From positions 1 through 35,917 of the forward strand of contig NZ_JACCPY010000038.1 of NCBI RefSeq assembly GCF_013426975.1: DNA of 35,917 nt, written 5' to 3'. Made by a program: the position numbers and the translations under genes. The notes below the pieces were generated by a model that did no database searches, was not told the DNA's origin, and worked only from the letters and a program-made list of their open reading frames with translations. The first letter of the stretch is position 1. Every line of letters begins with the position of its first letter. Below, piece after piece: positions 8,829 through 17,471 of this stretch. Origin of the DNA: Sphaerotilus sulfidivorans (GTDB taxonomy: Bacteria; Pseudomonadota; Gammaproteobacteria; Burkholderiales; Burkholderiaceae_C).

Positions 8829-9824
8829 TCAGGGCGAGCGGCGCGGCGCAGGGGCAGATGCGGCGGAGGCTGCTGCCGAGGCGGCGGCCGCGCTGGCGGC
8901 GCCGGTGCGCTCGCGGGCTTCCTTGCCGTGCGCCGGCAGCGAAGGCTCGTCGGCGCCCGGACGGGCCGGCTGGTGCAGTCCGATCGGCTCGAGCACCAGC
9001 ACATGACGCACATGGTCGGGCGAGGCCATCGGCTGCAGCATGATCTTGGCGAAGTCGGACTGGGTGCGCCGGTCGAGCCGGCTGACCTTGGCCACCGCCA
9101 GTCCGGGCGGGTAGACACCGTCCAGGCCGGAGGTCTGCAGCAGGTCGCCGACCTGCACGTCGGCGTTGGCGGCGACGAAGCGCAGTTCCATGCTGTCGCT
9201 CGACGGCGAGCCGAAGACCACGCCGCGCTGGCCGGTGCGCAGGTTGTGCACCGGGATGGCCGCATCCTCGTCGATCGCCAGCGTGATCTCGGCGGTCATC
9301 GGATAGACCCGGGTGACCTGACCGAGCACGCCGTCCTCGTTGACCACCGGCGAGCCCGGCAGGATGCCGTGACTGCTGCCGCGATCGACGATGATCTTGC
9401 GGGTGTAGGGATCGGGCGCGTCGTAGAGCACCTCGGCGGCGCGCGCGCGCAGCGACAGCCGCTCGCGCAGCTCCAGCAGGGCGCGCAGCCGGGCGTTCTC
9501 CTGCTGCAGCTGGCCGGCCTGCAGTGAGCGCTCCGACTGGCGGGTCAGTTCGGCGCGGGCCTGATCGGCGCGGGCCTGGGCCTGGGCGATGCCGTCCACA
9601 TACAGGCCGGCCGACAGCGCGCCGCGCACCGGCGCAAGCAGCACCCGCTCGATCGGATGCAGGATGACGGCCGCAATCGTACGCAGCGGACCGGTCAGGC
9701 CGAGCCGGGTGTCGGCTGCCATCAGGAACACCGACAGCGACGCGAACACGATCAGCCGCGTCAGGGCCGAGGGGCCCTGGCGGAAGAACGGTGGCGGCGT
9801 GCGGTCGAGGGTGCCCAGCGGCAT
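8829..9824 (-). CDS. mreC: Rod-shape-determining protein MreC
   Basis: MreC is a bitopic membrane protein whose periplasmic part activates PBP2. The 331-residue product has a short cytoplasmic N-terminus, one membrane helix at about 22-42, an alpha-helical coiled-coil region at about 65-105 (QARADQARAELTRQ onward) and a beta-rich periplasmic domain (DRGSSHGILPGSPVVNEDGVLGQV at about 157-180). The last 50 residues are alanine/proline-rich and of low complexity. Forty-five bases separate it from mreB upstream and 11 from mreD downstream, consistent with one operon. Confidence 0.96.
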   Translation of the reverse strand: MPLGTLDRTPPPFFRQGPSALTRLIVFASLSVFLMAADTRLGLTGPLRTIAAVILHPIERVLLAPVRGALSAGLYVDGIAQAQARADQARAELTRQSERSLQAGQLQQENARLRALLELRERLSLRARAAEVLYDAPDPYTRKIIVDRGSSHGILPGSPVVNEDGVLGQVTRVYPMTAEITLAIDEDAAIPVHNLRTGQRGVVFGSPSSDSMELRFVAANADVQVGDLLQTSGLDGVYPPGLAVAKVSRLDRRTQSDFAKIMLQPMASPDHVRHVLVLEPIGLHQPARPGADEPSLPAHGKEARERTGAASAAAASAAASAASAPAPRRSP

Positions 9825-9869
9825 GTCGGGAAACGGTCGGCGCGGCCGGCAGCGTCGGCGCGCGGCCGC

Positions 9870-11138
<1,269 letters not shown>

Positions 11139-11173
11139 TCATATTGCTAAAACCACCAAATCCGTCACGAAAA

Positions 11174-11473
11174 ATGGCACTCACGCCTCAGGATGTGAGC
11201 CGCATCGCAAATCTTGCGCGGCTTGAACTCAGCCCGGCCGAGCAGGCGAGCCTGCTGGGCGAGCTCAACGGCTTCTTCGCGATCGTCGAGCAGATGCGGG
11301 CGGTCGACACCACCGGCGTGGCGCCGCTGTACACGCCCCTGTCGGCCATCCAGGAGGTGGCGCTGCGCCTGCGCGAGGACGCGGTGACCGAGCCGGACAG
11401 CCGCGAGGCCAACCAGAAGAGCGCGCCGGCGGTCGAGGCCGGCCTGTTCCTGGTGCCTCGGGTGATCGAATGA
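11174..11473 (+). CDS. gatC: Asp-tRNA(Asn)/Glu-tRNA(Gln) amidotransferase subunit C
   Basis: GatC is the small subunit that stabilises the GatCAB amidotransferase. The complex converts Glu-tRNA(Gln) or Asp-tRNA(Asn) to the correctly amidated tRNA. The 99-residue product has the family start [20 protein letters not shown] and the [15 protein letters not shown] segment at about residues 46-60. Start 11174 is set by this conserved N-terminus; the reading frame extends further upstream but without similarity. Its stop overlaps a possible gatA start (ATGA). It is divergent from mreB, a conserved arrangement in Burkholderiales. Confidence 0.94.
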   Translation: MALTPQDVSRIANLARLELSPAEQASLLGELNGFFAIVEQMRAVDTTGVAPLYTPLSAIQEVALRLREDAVTEPDSREANQKSAPAVEAGLFLVPRVIE

Positions 11474-11493
11474 ACGACAGGGGAAGGATCACG

Positions 11494-12990
11494 ATGACCC
11501 AGCTGCATGAACTCGGCGTGGCCGAGCTGTCGCGCCTGCTCGACGAGAAGCAGGTCTCCAGCGTCGAGCTGACGAAGCACCTGCTGGCCCGCACGGCCGC
11601 GCACGCCTCGCTCGGCGCCTTCCTGGCGGTCGACGAGGAGGCGGCGCTGGCGCAGGCCGGTGCGGCCGACCTCTGGCGCGCCCGCGGCATCGACGGCCCG
11701 GCGCATCCGCTGCTGGGTGTGCCGATCGCGCACAAGGACATCTTCGTCACCCGCGACCTGCCCAGCACCGCCGGCTCGAGGATGCTCGAGGGCTACCGCA
11801 GCCCCTTCGACGCCACCGTGGTCAGCCGGCTGGCCGCGGCCGGCGCGGTGACGCTGGGCAAGCTCAACTGCGACGAGTTCGCGATGGGCGGCTCCAACGA
11901 GAACTCGGCCTACTTTCCGGCGCGCAATCCGTGGGATGCGTCGCGCATCGCCGGCGGCTCGTCGGGCGGCAGCGCGGTGGCGGTGGCCGCGCGCCTGGTG
12001 CCGGCCGCGACCGGCACCGACACTGGCGGCTCGGTGCGCCAGCCTGCCAGCCTGACCGGCGTGACCGGCATCAAGCCGACCTACGGCCGCTGCTCGCGCT
12101 ACGGCATGATCGCGTTCGCGTCCAGCCTGGACCAGGCCGGCCCGATGGCACGCTCGGCGCTGGACTGCGCGCACCTGCTGCAGGCGATGAGCGGCTTCGA
12201 CCCGCTGGATGCCACCAGCGCCGAGCAGCCGGTGCCGGACTTCGTCGCCGCCACGACCGCGCTGCGCGAGGGCGCCACGCCGGACCAGCCGCTCAAGGGG
12301 CTGCGCATCGGCCTGCCGAAGGAATTCTTCGGCGAGGGCGTCTCGGCCGATGTGCTGACGGCGGTGCGTGCCGCGCTGGCCGAGCTGGAGCGCCTGGGCG
12401 CCACGCTGGTCGAGGTCAGCCTGCCGCGCACCGAACTGTCGATTCCGGTCTACTACATCATCGCCCCGGCCGAGGCCAGCTCGAACCTGAGCCGCTTCGA
12501 CGGCGTGCGCTACGGCCACCGCGCGGCCGAGTACAAGGACCTGAACGACATGTACCGCAAGAGCCGCAGCGAAGGCTTCGGCCCCGAGGTCAAGCGCCGG
12601 ATCATGATCGGCACCTATGTGCTCTCGCACGGCTACTACGACGCCTACTACCTGCAGGCGCAGAAGCTGCGCCGCATGATCGCCGACGACTTCCAGGCCG
12701 CGTTCAAGGACTGCGACCTGATCGCCGGCCCGGTGGCGCCGACGGTGGCGCGACCGATCGGCAGCCAGACCGACCCGGTGGCCGAATACCTGGCCGACAT
12801 CTTCACGCTGCCGGCCTCGCTGGCAGGGCTGCCCGGCCTCAGCGTGCCGGCGGGCTTCGGCGCTGGCGGCCTGCCGGTGGGCCTGCAGCTGGTCGGCAAC
12901 TACTGGCAGGAAGGCGCGCTGCTGCATGCCGGTCATGCGCTGCAGCAGGCCACCGACTGGCACCTGAAGGCGCCTGCCGGGCTGGCGTGA
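11494..12990 (+). CDS. gatA: Asp-tRNA(Asn)/Glu-tRNA(Gln) amidotransferase subunit A
   Basis: GatA is the glutaminase subunit of GatCAB; it releases ammonia from glutamine for transfer by GatB. The 498-residue amidase-signature protein has the Ser-cisSer-Lys triad K81 (IAHKD), S156 (GGSSGGS) and S180 (TDTGGS). I chose ATG 11494 because a GGGGAAGG ribosome site precedes it and MTQLHELGV is the usual family start. An in-frame ATG at 11470, overlapping gatC by four bases, would add eight residues. Normally gatB follows; here the next gene is unrelated, so gatB must be elsewhere or lost. Confidence 0.96.
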   Translation: MTQLHELGVAELSRLLDEKQVSSVELTKHLLARTAAHASLGAFLAVDEEAALAQAGAADLWRARGIDGPAHPLLGVPIAHKDIFVTRDLPSTAGSRMLEGYRSPFDATVVSRLAAAGAVTLGKLNCDEFAMGGSNENSAYFPARNPWDASRIAGGSSGGSAVAVAARLVPAATGTDTGGSVRQPASLTGVTGIKPTYGRCSRYGMIAFASSLDQAGPMARSALDCAHLLQAMSGFDPLDATSAEQPVPDFVAATTALREGATPDQPLKGLRIGLPKEFFGEGVSADVLTAVRAALAELERLGATLVEVSLPRTELSIPVYYIIAPAEASSNLSRFDGVRYGHRAAEYKDLNDMYRKSRSEGFGPEVKRRIMIGTYVLSHGYYDAYYLQAQKLRRMIADDFQAAFKDCDLIAGPVAPTVARPIGSQTDPVAEYLADIFTLPASLAGLPGLSVPAGFGAGGLPVGLQLVGNYWQEGALLHAGHALQQATDWHLKAPAGLA

Positions 12991-13019
12991 CATCCGACCT
13001 GCGCGTGCCCGACCTGCTC

Positions 13020-13053
13020 GGGTTCGTGTGGGTTCGTGCGGGTTATTGCGGAT
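13020..13053 (+). repeat. 10-bp phased GGGT repeat between gatA and the Bug-type gene
   Basis: GGGTTCGTGT (13020-13029), GGGTTCGTGC (13030-13039) and GGGTTATTGC (13040-13049) are tandem, and a degenerate fourth unit begins GGAT (13050-13053). The exact 10-bp period puts each GGGT on the same face of the helix, as in a multimer-binding operator. It lies 75-108 bases before the next start codon. The regulator is unknown; the (T/C)GGGT-N5 spacing resembles a MraZ box. Confidence 0.5.
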
Positions 13054-13127
13054 CAAGTTTCCTGCAGATCTGGCGATGGCGTTTGATGGCCCCATTCCTC
13101 GGGGCGTCAATGCCGTCAAAAGGTCTC

Positions 13128-14114
13128 ATGATGTTGCGCAGATCATTTCTCGGTGCCGTGGGCGCCCTGGGCACCTCGGTCGTTTCTGCACCGGCCTGGT
13201 CCCAGGCCTCCTCAGGGCCGGTCAGAGACCTGAAGCTGGTCTACGGCTTCACCACCGGGGGGACGGTCGAGGCGGTGCTGCAGCGCATCGCACCCGGCTT
13301 GCAGGGCACGTATGCCCAGACCATCAAGCTCGACAGCCGTCCGGGGGCAGCCGGTCTGACCGCGGCCCGGCAGGTGTCCTCCGCACCGGGCGACGGCTCG
13401 GTGCTGCTGACCACGCCGACCTCCTCGATCACCCTGGTGCCGCAGATCGCCCGAGGCGATGCCTTGCGGCAGCAGGACTTCAAGCCGGTCATCACCATCG
13501 GCAGCGCGCCGATCTGCTTTGTCGTCGGTCCGGCGGTGCCGGCCGAGGTCCGCACGCTGCGCGACTACCTGCGCTGGGTCGAGCTCAATCCTGACCGCTC
13601 CGGCTTCGGTTCGCCGGGTGTCGGCACCGGCTCGCACCTGATCGGCGCGGCGCTGGGGCGGCTGGCGCAGGCCGACCTGCGCCATGTCGCCTATCGCGGC
13701 GCTGGCCCGGCGGCCGAAGACCTGATGTCGGGCCAGCTGCCGGCGATGTCGATGCTGCTCGGCAACTATCTGCCGCGGGCGGCCACCGGCAAGCTGCGCG
13801 TGCTCGCCATCACCGGCGCCACACGCTCGCGTTACGTGCCGGAGGTGCCGACCTATGCCGAGCTCGGTTTCGGTCTGCTGACCGAGCTCGAGAACTACGC
13901 GATGCTGATGCCCGCCAGCGCCAGCACGGCGCAGGCCGAGCAGCTGGCCGACCTGCTGCGCACGCATCTGGCACGGCCGGAGACGGTCAAGGCGCTGGCC
14001 GAGATCGGCGTCGATCCGGTACTGGATACGCCGGAAGACCTGAGTGCCTCGCTGTCACGCGAGTTCGGCGTATGGCGCGAGGTGGTGGAGAAGGTGGGGC
14101 TGAAGCGGGCCTGA
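13128..14114 (+). CDS. Bug/TctC-family periplasmic solute-binding protein
   Basis: Members of this family are periplasmic binding proteins for carboxylates and related small acids, often feeding tripartite tricarboxylate transporters. In Burkholderiales many are orphans without transporter genes. The 328-residue product starts MMLRRSFLGAVGALG and has a signal peptide ending near AWSQA (about residue 27); the RRSFLG motif suggests possible Tat export. Family marks include VRDLKLVYGFTTGGTVE, GFGSPGVGTGSHL and VAYRGAGPAAEDLMSGQL. The ATG at 13128, or the adjacent one at 13131, has an AAAGG site upstream. No TctA/TctB membrane genes are nearby. A TctDE-like pair lies 8 kb away but is separated by the mre operon, so a link is speculative. 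Confidence 0.9.
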   Translation: MMLRRSFLGAVGALGTSVVSAPAWSQASSGPVRDLKLVYGFTTGGTVEAVLQRIAPGLQGTYAQTIKLDSRPGAAGLTAARQVSSAPGDGSVLLTTPTSSITLVPQIARGDALRQQDFKPVITIGSAPICFVVGPAVPAEVRTLRDYLRWVELNPDRSGFGSPGVGTGSHLIGAALGRLAQADLRHVAYRGAGPAAEDLMSGQLPAMSMLLGNYLPRAATGKLRVLAITGATRSRYVPEVPTYAELGFGLLTELENYAMLMPASASTAQAEQLADLLRTHLARPETVKALAEIGVDPVLDTPEDLSASLSREFGVWREVVEKVGLKRA

Positions 14115-14205
14115 GCGTCTCCGGCGCAGGCGGAAACGTCGGCAGGTCGGCATCCGGTCGGTGGCCGGTATCATCGCGCCCCTTCCGCCCGTCCGCCTGC
14201 CGCCC

Positions 14206-15516
14206 ATGACTGCCTCCCCAATTCCCGATTTCTGCGCCATCGACTTCGGCACCTCCAATTCCGCGATTGCGGTGCCTGATGCCCGCGGCGCGATGCGGCT
14301 GGTGCCGCTGGAGGACGGCGCGGTCACGATGCCGACCGCCACCTTCTATCTGGCCGAGGGGCCGGGCCTGCAGGATCTGCCGCGGCTGCATGGCCGCGCT
14401 GCGCTGGCGGCCTATGTCGAGGGCAGCGAGGGCCGGCTGATGCGCTCGATGAAGAGCGCGCTGGGCACCGGACTGATGACGCAGCAGACCGACATCGGCG
14501 CCGGTCGGGCGATCGGCTTCGCCGAGGTGATCTCGGGCTATCTGCGCCACCTGCGCCGCGCCGCCGAGCTGCACACCGGGGTGGCGCCGCGCCGCGCGGT
14601 CATCGGCCGGCCGGTGCATTTTGTCGACGAGGACGCGCAGCGCGACGCGTTGGCCCAGGCCACGCTCGAGCAGGCCGCGCGCGAGGCCGGCTTCGAGGAG
14701 GTCGCCTTCCAGTTCGAGCCGCTGGCGGCGGCCTTCGACCACGAGTCGCGCATCGATGCCGAGCAGCGCGTGCTGATCGCCGACATCGGCGGCGGCACCT
14801 CCGACTTCTCGATCGTGCGCGTCGGCCCGCAGCGGCGCGACCGCATCGACCGCGCCGACGACGTGCTGGCCCACCACGGCCTGCATGTGGCCGGCACCGA
14901 CTTCGACCGCCGCGTCGAGCTGGCGGCGGTCATGCCGGCGCTGGGCTTCGGCGCGCTCGGGCCCTCGATCGGCGGCCAGCCGCCGCGCGAGGTGCCCAGC
15001 CGGGTCTATTTCGATCTGGCCACCTGGCATCTGATCAACACCGTCTACCGCCCGGCGCGCCTGCAGGAGCTGCGCATGATGCGCGGCGACTATGCCGATC
15101 CGGTCCAGCATGCCCGGCTGATGAAGGTGGTGGGCGACCAGCTCGGCCACGACCTGCTCGGCCGTGCCGAGCGCGCCAAGATCGACACCGCCGCCGGCGA
15201 GGCCGCGCGCATCGACCTGGCCTGGGTCGAGCGTGGCCTGGCGGTCGAGGTGACGGCGCAGCAGGCGCGCGAGGCGCTCGAGGAGGACATCGGCCGCATC
15301 GTCGAGGCTGCCCGCGAGACGGTGCGTCGCGCGGGCCTCTCGGCCGATGGCATCGACGCGGTCTATTTCACCGGCGGCTCGACCGGGCTGAAGGCGCTGA
15401 CCGAGCGTCTGGCCGCGGCTTTCCCGCAGGCGCAGGCGCTGCACGGCGACCGCCTGGCCAGCGTGGCCAGCGGCCTGGGCCTGGACGCCGGCCGGCGCTT
15501 CCGCCAGCCGGGCTGA
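14206..15516 (+). CDS. Short Hsp70-family protein, YegD-like
   Basis: This is an actin/Hsp70-fold ATPase of about 436 residues. It has phosphate-1 AIDFGTSNSA (about 11-20), phosphate-2 IADIGGGTSDFSIV in the middle, and the adenosine motif YFTGGSTGLKAL near the C-terminus. The reading stops at the end of the nucleotide-binding domain. The substrate-binding domain of DnaK is absent, as is usual for the YegD group, whose cellular role is poorly known. Start: the ATG at 14206 fits the conserved PDFCAIDFGTSNS opening; a GTG at 14161 would add 15 unrelated residues. It lies 91 bases after the Bug-type gene on the same strand and converges with the next gene across 23 bases. Confidence 0.85.
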   Translation: MTASPIPDFCAIDFGTSNSAIAVPDARGAMRLVPLEDGAVTMPTATFYLAEGPGLQDLPRLHGRAALAAYVEGSEGRLMRSMKSALGTGLMTQQTDIGAGRAIGFAEVISGYLRHLRRAAELHTGVAPRRAVIGRPVHFVDEDAQRDALAQATLEQAAREAGFEEVAFQFEPLAAAFDHESRIDAEQRVLIADIGGGTSDFSIVRVGPQRRDRIDRADDVLAHHGLHVAGTDFDRRVELAAVMPALGFGALGPSIGGQPPREVPSRVYFDLATWHLINTVYRPARLQELRMMRGDYADPVQHARLMKVVGDQLGHDLLGRAERAKIDTAAGEAARIDLAWVERGLAVEVTAQQAREALEEDIGRIVEAARETVRRAGLSADGIDAVYFTGGSTGLKALTERLAAAFPQAQALHGDRLASVASGLGLDAGRRFRQPG

Positions 15517-15539
15517 GCCGGCCTGCGCTCACCGCATGC

Positions 15540-16883
15540 TCATTGCTGGCGCTGGGCGCGGCGCAGTTCCTCGGCCGCCTCCCGGGCGGCGGGCGACATC
15601 ATGTTCTCGTGAATGCGGCGGTCCGGGCGCGGTGCGGCCTCCCGGACCGGTGCGGGTGCCGGCGGCTGGATCGGCTGCGGCATCGGCTGCGGTGCCGGGC
15701 GAACGATGATCGGCGTCGGTGCCGGCATGACCGGGGCCACGGGCGCGGCCGGCACGATGCGCACGACCGGCGGGGCCGGGGCGGGCCGGACCGGCGTGTC
15801 GGGATGGATCGGCCGAGCGGGCCGGGTCTCGATGATGACCGGAGCCGGCTGCACGATGACGCGCGGCGGCGGCGCCTCCCAGACGGGCGCGACCGGCTCG
15901 ACATGGCGCAGCGCCGGCCCCGGCAGCCAGGCCCAGTGGCTGTCCCAGCGCACCCAGCGGCCGTGGCGGAAGGTCGCCACGCCCCAGGGCGCGCTGTCGA
16001 TCCAGAGCCAGCCGTCGGCGCCGCGGCGCCAGCGGCCCTGGCGGTAGGGCGCCCAGCCGAGACTCGCGCGTGGCACCCAGACCCAGCCCCAGTCCGAGGC
16101 ATGTTCCCAGCGGCCATGGCGATCCAGGGTGTCGGCGCCGTCGAGGTCGTCCGGGAGTTCCACCGGGGCCCGGGGGCGCAGGCTGGTGCGAGGCGCGTCG
16201 TGGTCCGGGTCGTTCCAGCGCTCCTGCGAATCGTCCATCGCCCAGCGGGCGAACCGGTCGGCCTCCGGCAGGCGGGTCTGCCAGCCGCGCCGGCCATCGG
16301 GCTCGGCGCGGCGGCCCGGCTGCAGCAGCAGCGAGTCGTCGGCGCTCTCGAGGTGCATCGGGCTGCGCCAGGCGGTGGCCGCCGCCCCGTCGAGCCATCG
16401 GGCCGATTCCGGTGCGTCGATGCGGAACAGGCCCGGGCCCTGCGGCCGATGCATCGCTGCGGCGGTCTCGATGCGCCAGCGCAGCGGATCGTCGTCGCCC
16501 TCCAGCAGCAGCGCCAGGCTGCCTTGCTCCAGGCGCAGCTCGATGCGACCGGCGCTGAGCCGGCGCACGCTCAGCACGCTGTTCTCGTCCAGGCGCAGGC
16601 GGTCGCTGCCGAAGGCGATCTCGGTGCGCGACCCGGCGGCGCTGCGCAGGCGATCGCCCTCGCGCACCGGCGAGCGGCGCTCGGCGCGCAGCTCGTCCGT
16701 GCCGAGATCGCCGTCAGCGCCGCGCTGCAGCCGCAGCGTGCCGTCCACCCGCAGCACCCGGGCGACCGGGCTGTCGGCGTCGCCGCGGCCGGCCATGGCG
16801 GGCGGCGCCAGCAGCAGGGCCGCCCCGAGGACCAGGGCGGCAGGCACCGACCGGTGCAGGATTCGATCCATCGCGTTCTCCAT
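15540..16883 (-). CDS. Exported FecR-like/DUF6600-like protein
   Basis: A predicted secreted or periplasmic protein of 447 residues with no assigned function. In order it has a signal peptide ending in PPAMA-G (about 1-32), a FecR-like beta-rich region (about 35-155, VARVLRVDGTLRLQRG and VREGDRLRSAAGSRTEIAFG), a tryptophan-rich segment with WEHASDWGWVWVPR and GWAPYRQGRW units (about 256-335), and a long Pro/Ala/Val-rich tail (about 328-420). The tryptophan units match what I know of DUF6600 proteins. Two starts are equally credible: ATG 16883 (AGGAC site) and ATG 16871 (GGAGAA site), 12 bases apart. It is alone on its strand, with the dcw cluster divergent upstream. Confidence 0.82.
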   Translation of the reverse strand: MENAMDRILHRSVPAALVLGAALLLAPPAMAGRGDADSPVARVLRVDGTLRLQRGADGDLGTDELRAERRSPVREGDRLRSAAGSRTEIAFGSDRLRLDENSVLSVRRLSAGRIELRLEQGSLALLLEGDDDPLRWRIETAAAMHRPQGPGLFRIDAPESARWLDGAAATAWRSPMHLESADDSLLLQPGRRAEPDGRRGWQTRLPEADRFARWAMDDSQERWNDPDHDAPRTSLRPRAPVELPDDLDGADTLDRHGRWEHASDWGWVWVPRASLGWAPYRQGRWRRGADGWLWIDSAPWGVATFRHGRWVRWDSHWAWLPGPALRHVEPVAPVWEAPPPRVIVQPAPVIIETRPARPIHPDTPVRPAPAPPVVRIVPAAPVAPVMPAPTPIIVRPAPQPMPQPIQPPAPAPVREAAPRPDRRIHENMMSPAAREAAEELRRAQRQQ

Positions 16884-17209
16884 CGAAGTCCTGTCACCAA
16901 CGGTCGGTCGGGCCGATCCGATGACCCGCGCCTCGCGCGCCCGCCCCGCGCAGTCGGCGCAAGGGCCTGGAACATGAGCCCGTTTCATGTGCCGATAAGA
17001 AAGTCTTTCCTGCCGCTTCTTGTGACCGTGTCTGGGCATATTTCACATTTTTCGGAGGCTGGCTCAGGCACTGATCTTGTGCCCTGCGCCGGGACATATT
17101 CCTAAGTGCTTCATCCACATGGTTTTTTTCAGTGCTGGCCCGATTCGTCGTCCAAAGGGTCATGGTCGCCTAAGTATTTGATTTCATTGGTGATTCACGC
17201 GTGGCTTCC
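16884..17209. other. Intergenic stretch without a recognisable gene
   Basis: These 326 bases separate the divergent FecR-like gene and dcw promoter and become clearly richer in A and T after about 16990. They contain a perfect inverted repeat, ACATGA-N7-TCATGT (16972-16990), which could be an operator for the minus-strand gene. Reading frames here resemble no family I know, and I find no RNA gene or terminator. Confidence 0.6.
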
Positions 17210-17239
17210 TTGACCCTCGCGCAATTTGTCCGCTACAGT
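17210..17239 (+). promoter_or_regulatory. Predicted promoter of the dcw cluster
   Basis: TTGACC (17210-17215) and TACAGT (17234-17239) form a sigma-70-type pair with an 18-base spacer. It is the best promoter upstream of rsmH and is immediately followed by the phased TGGGN-type repeats, the layout seen in front of mraZ-headed dcw clusters. Confidence 0.65.
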
Positions 17240-17273
17240 GGGCGACCGTGTCGTTTTGTGGGTTTTTGTGGTC
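17239..17273 (+). promoter_or_regulatory. MraZ-box-like operator: four 5-base units in 10-bp phase
   Basis: TGGGC (17239), TGTCG (17249), TGGGT (17259) and TGGTC (17269) each start exactly 10 bases apart; two are intact TGGGN units and two are degenerate. MraZ binds direct TGGGN repeats with 5-base spacers upstream of its own dcw operon in Escherichia coli. Position just downstream of the promoter and just before the mraZ remnant supports the assignment. Confidence 0.6.
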
Positions 17274-17279
17274 GACTTT

Positions 17280-17459
17280 CACTTCCAGAGGACTTCGGCG
17301 TCTGCGCCGGATGTCGCAGGGCGCCTGAGCGTTCCTGCGCGTTCTCGCGGCGGCCTGCCTGCCGGAAGCCCGATGCCGTTCATGCCGACCCGCCCTTCCG
17401 GGCATGACCTGCCGCTGCCGCCGTTGACGCTGTCGCGCCTGCAGGGCTCCCGCCTCTGA
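17280..17459 (+). pseudogene. mraZ: Degenerate remnant of mraZ
   Basis: In the frame ending at TGA 17457-17459, the codons from 17283 read FQRTSASAPDVAGRLSVPAR followed by SRGGL. Without gaps this matches the N-terminal pattern of beta-proteobacterial MraZ (FQG-SA-LDAKGR-LSVPAR-R-L), about 15 of 25 positions as I recall the family. A further ungapped stretch reaches a TR doublet where MraZ has T-K/R-H-P. The codon where ATG/GTG should stand is CAC (17280-17282), lysine of the DAKGR motif is lost, and the frame ends after about 60 codons instead of about 142. The second AbrB-like half is missing. MraZ represses the dcw operon in other bacteria; this copy cannot make it. Confidence 0.62.
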
Positions 17460-17471
17460 CCTCTCCCCCCC

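Noticed and set aside
11188-13119. 643-codon open frame on the minus strand
   Set aside because: It is entirely antisense to gatC-gatA, which have full catalytic motifs.
15543-17105. 520-codon plus-strand frame opposite the FecR-like gene
   Set aside because: The minus-strand product has a clean signal peptide and tryptophan repeats; the plus-strand reading has neither and no ribosome site.
16894-17163. Possible 89-residue minus-strand gene between the FecR-like gene and the dcw promoter
   Set aside because: No ribosome site, no hydrophobic or conserved pattern, and it overlaps the probable promoter region of the neighbouring gene.
17201-17407. 68-codon plus-strand frame in front of rsmH
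   Set aside because: It starts inside the predicted promoter. The neighbouring frame, not this one, carries the MraZ similarity.
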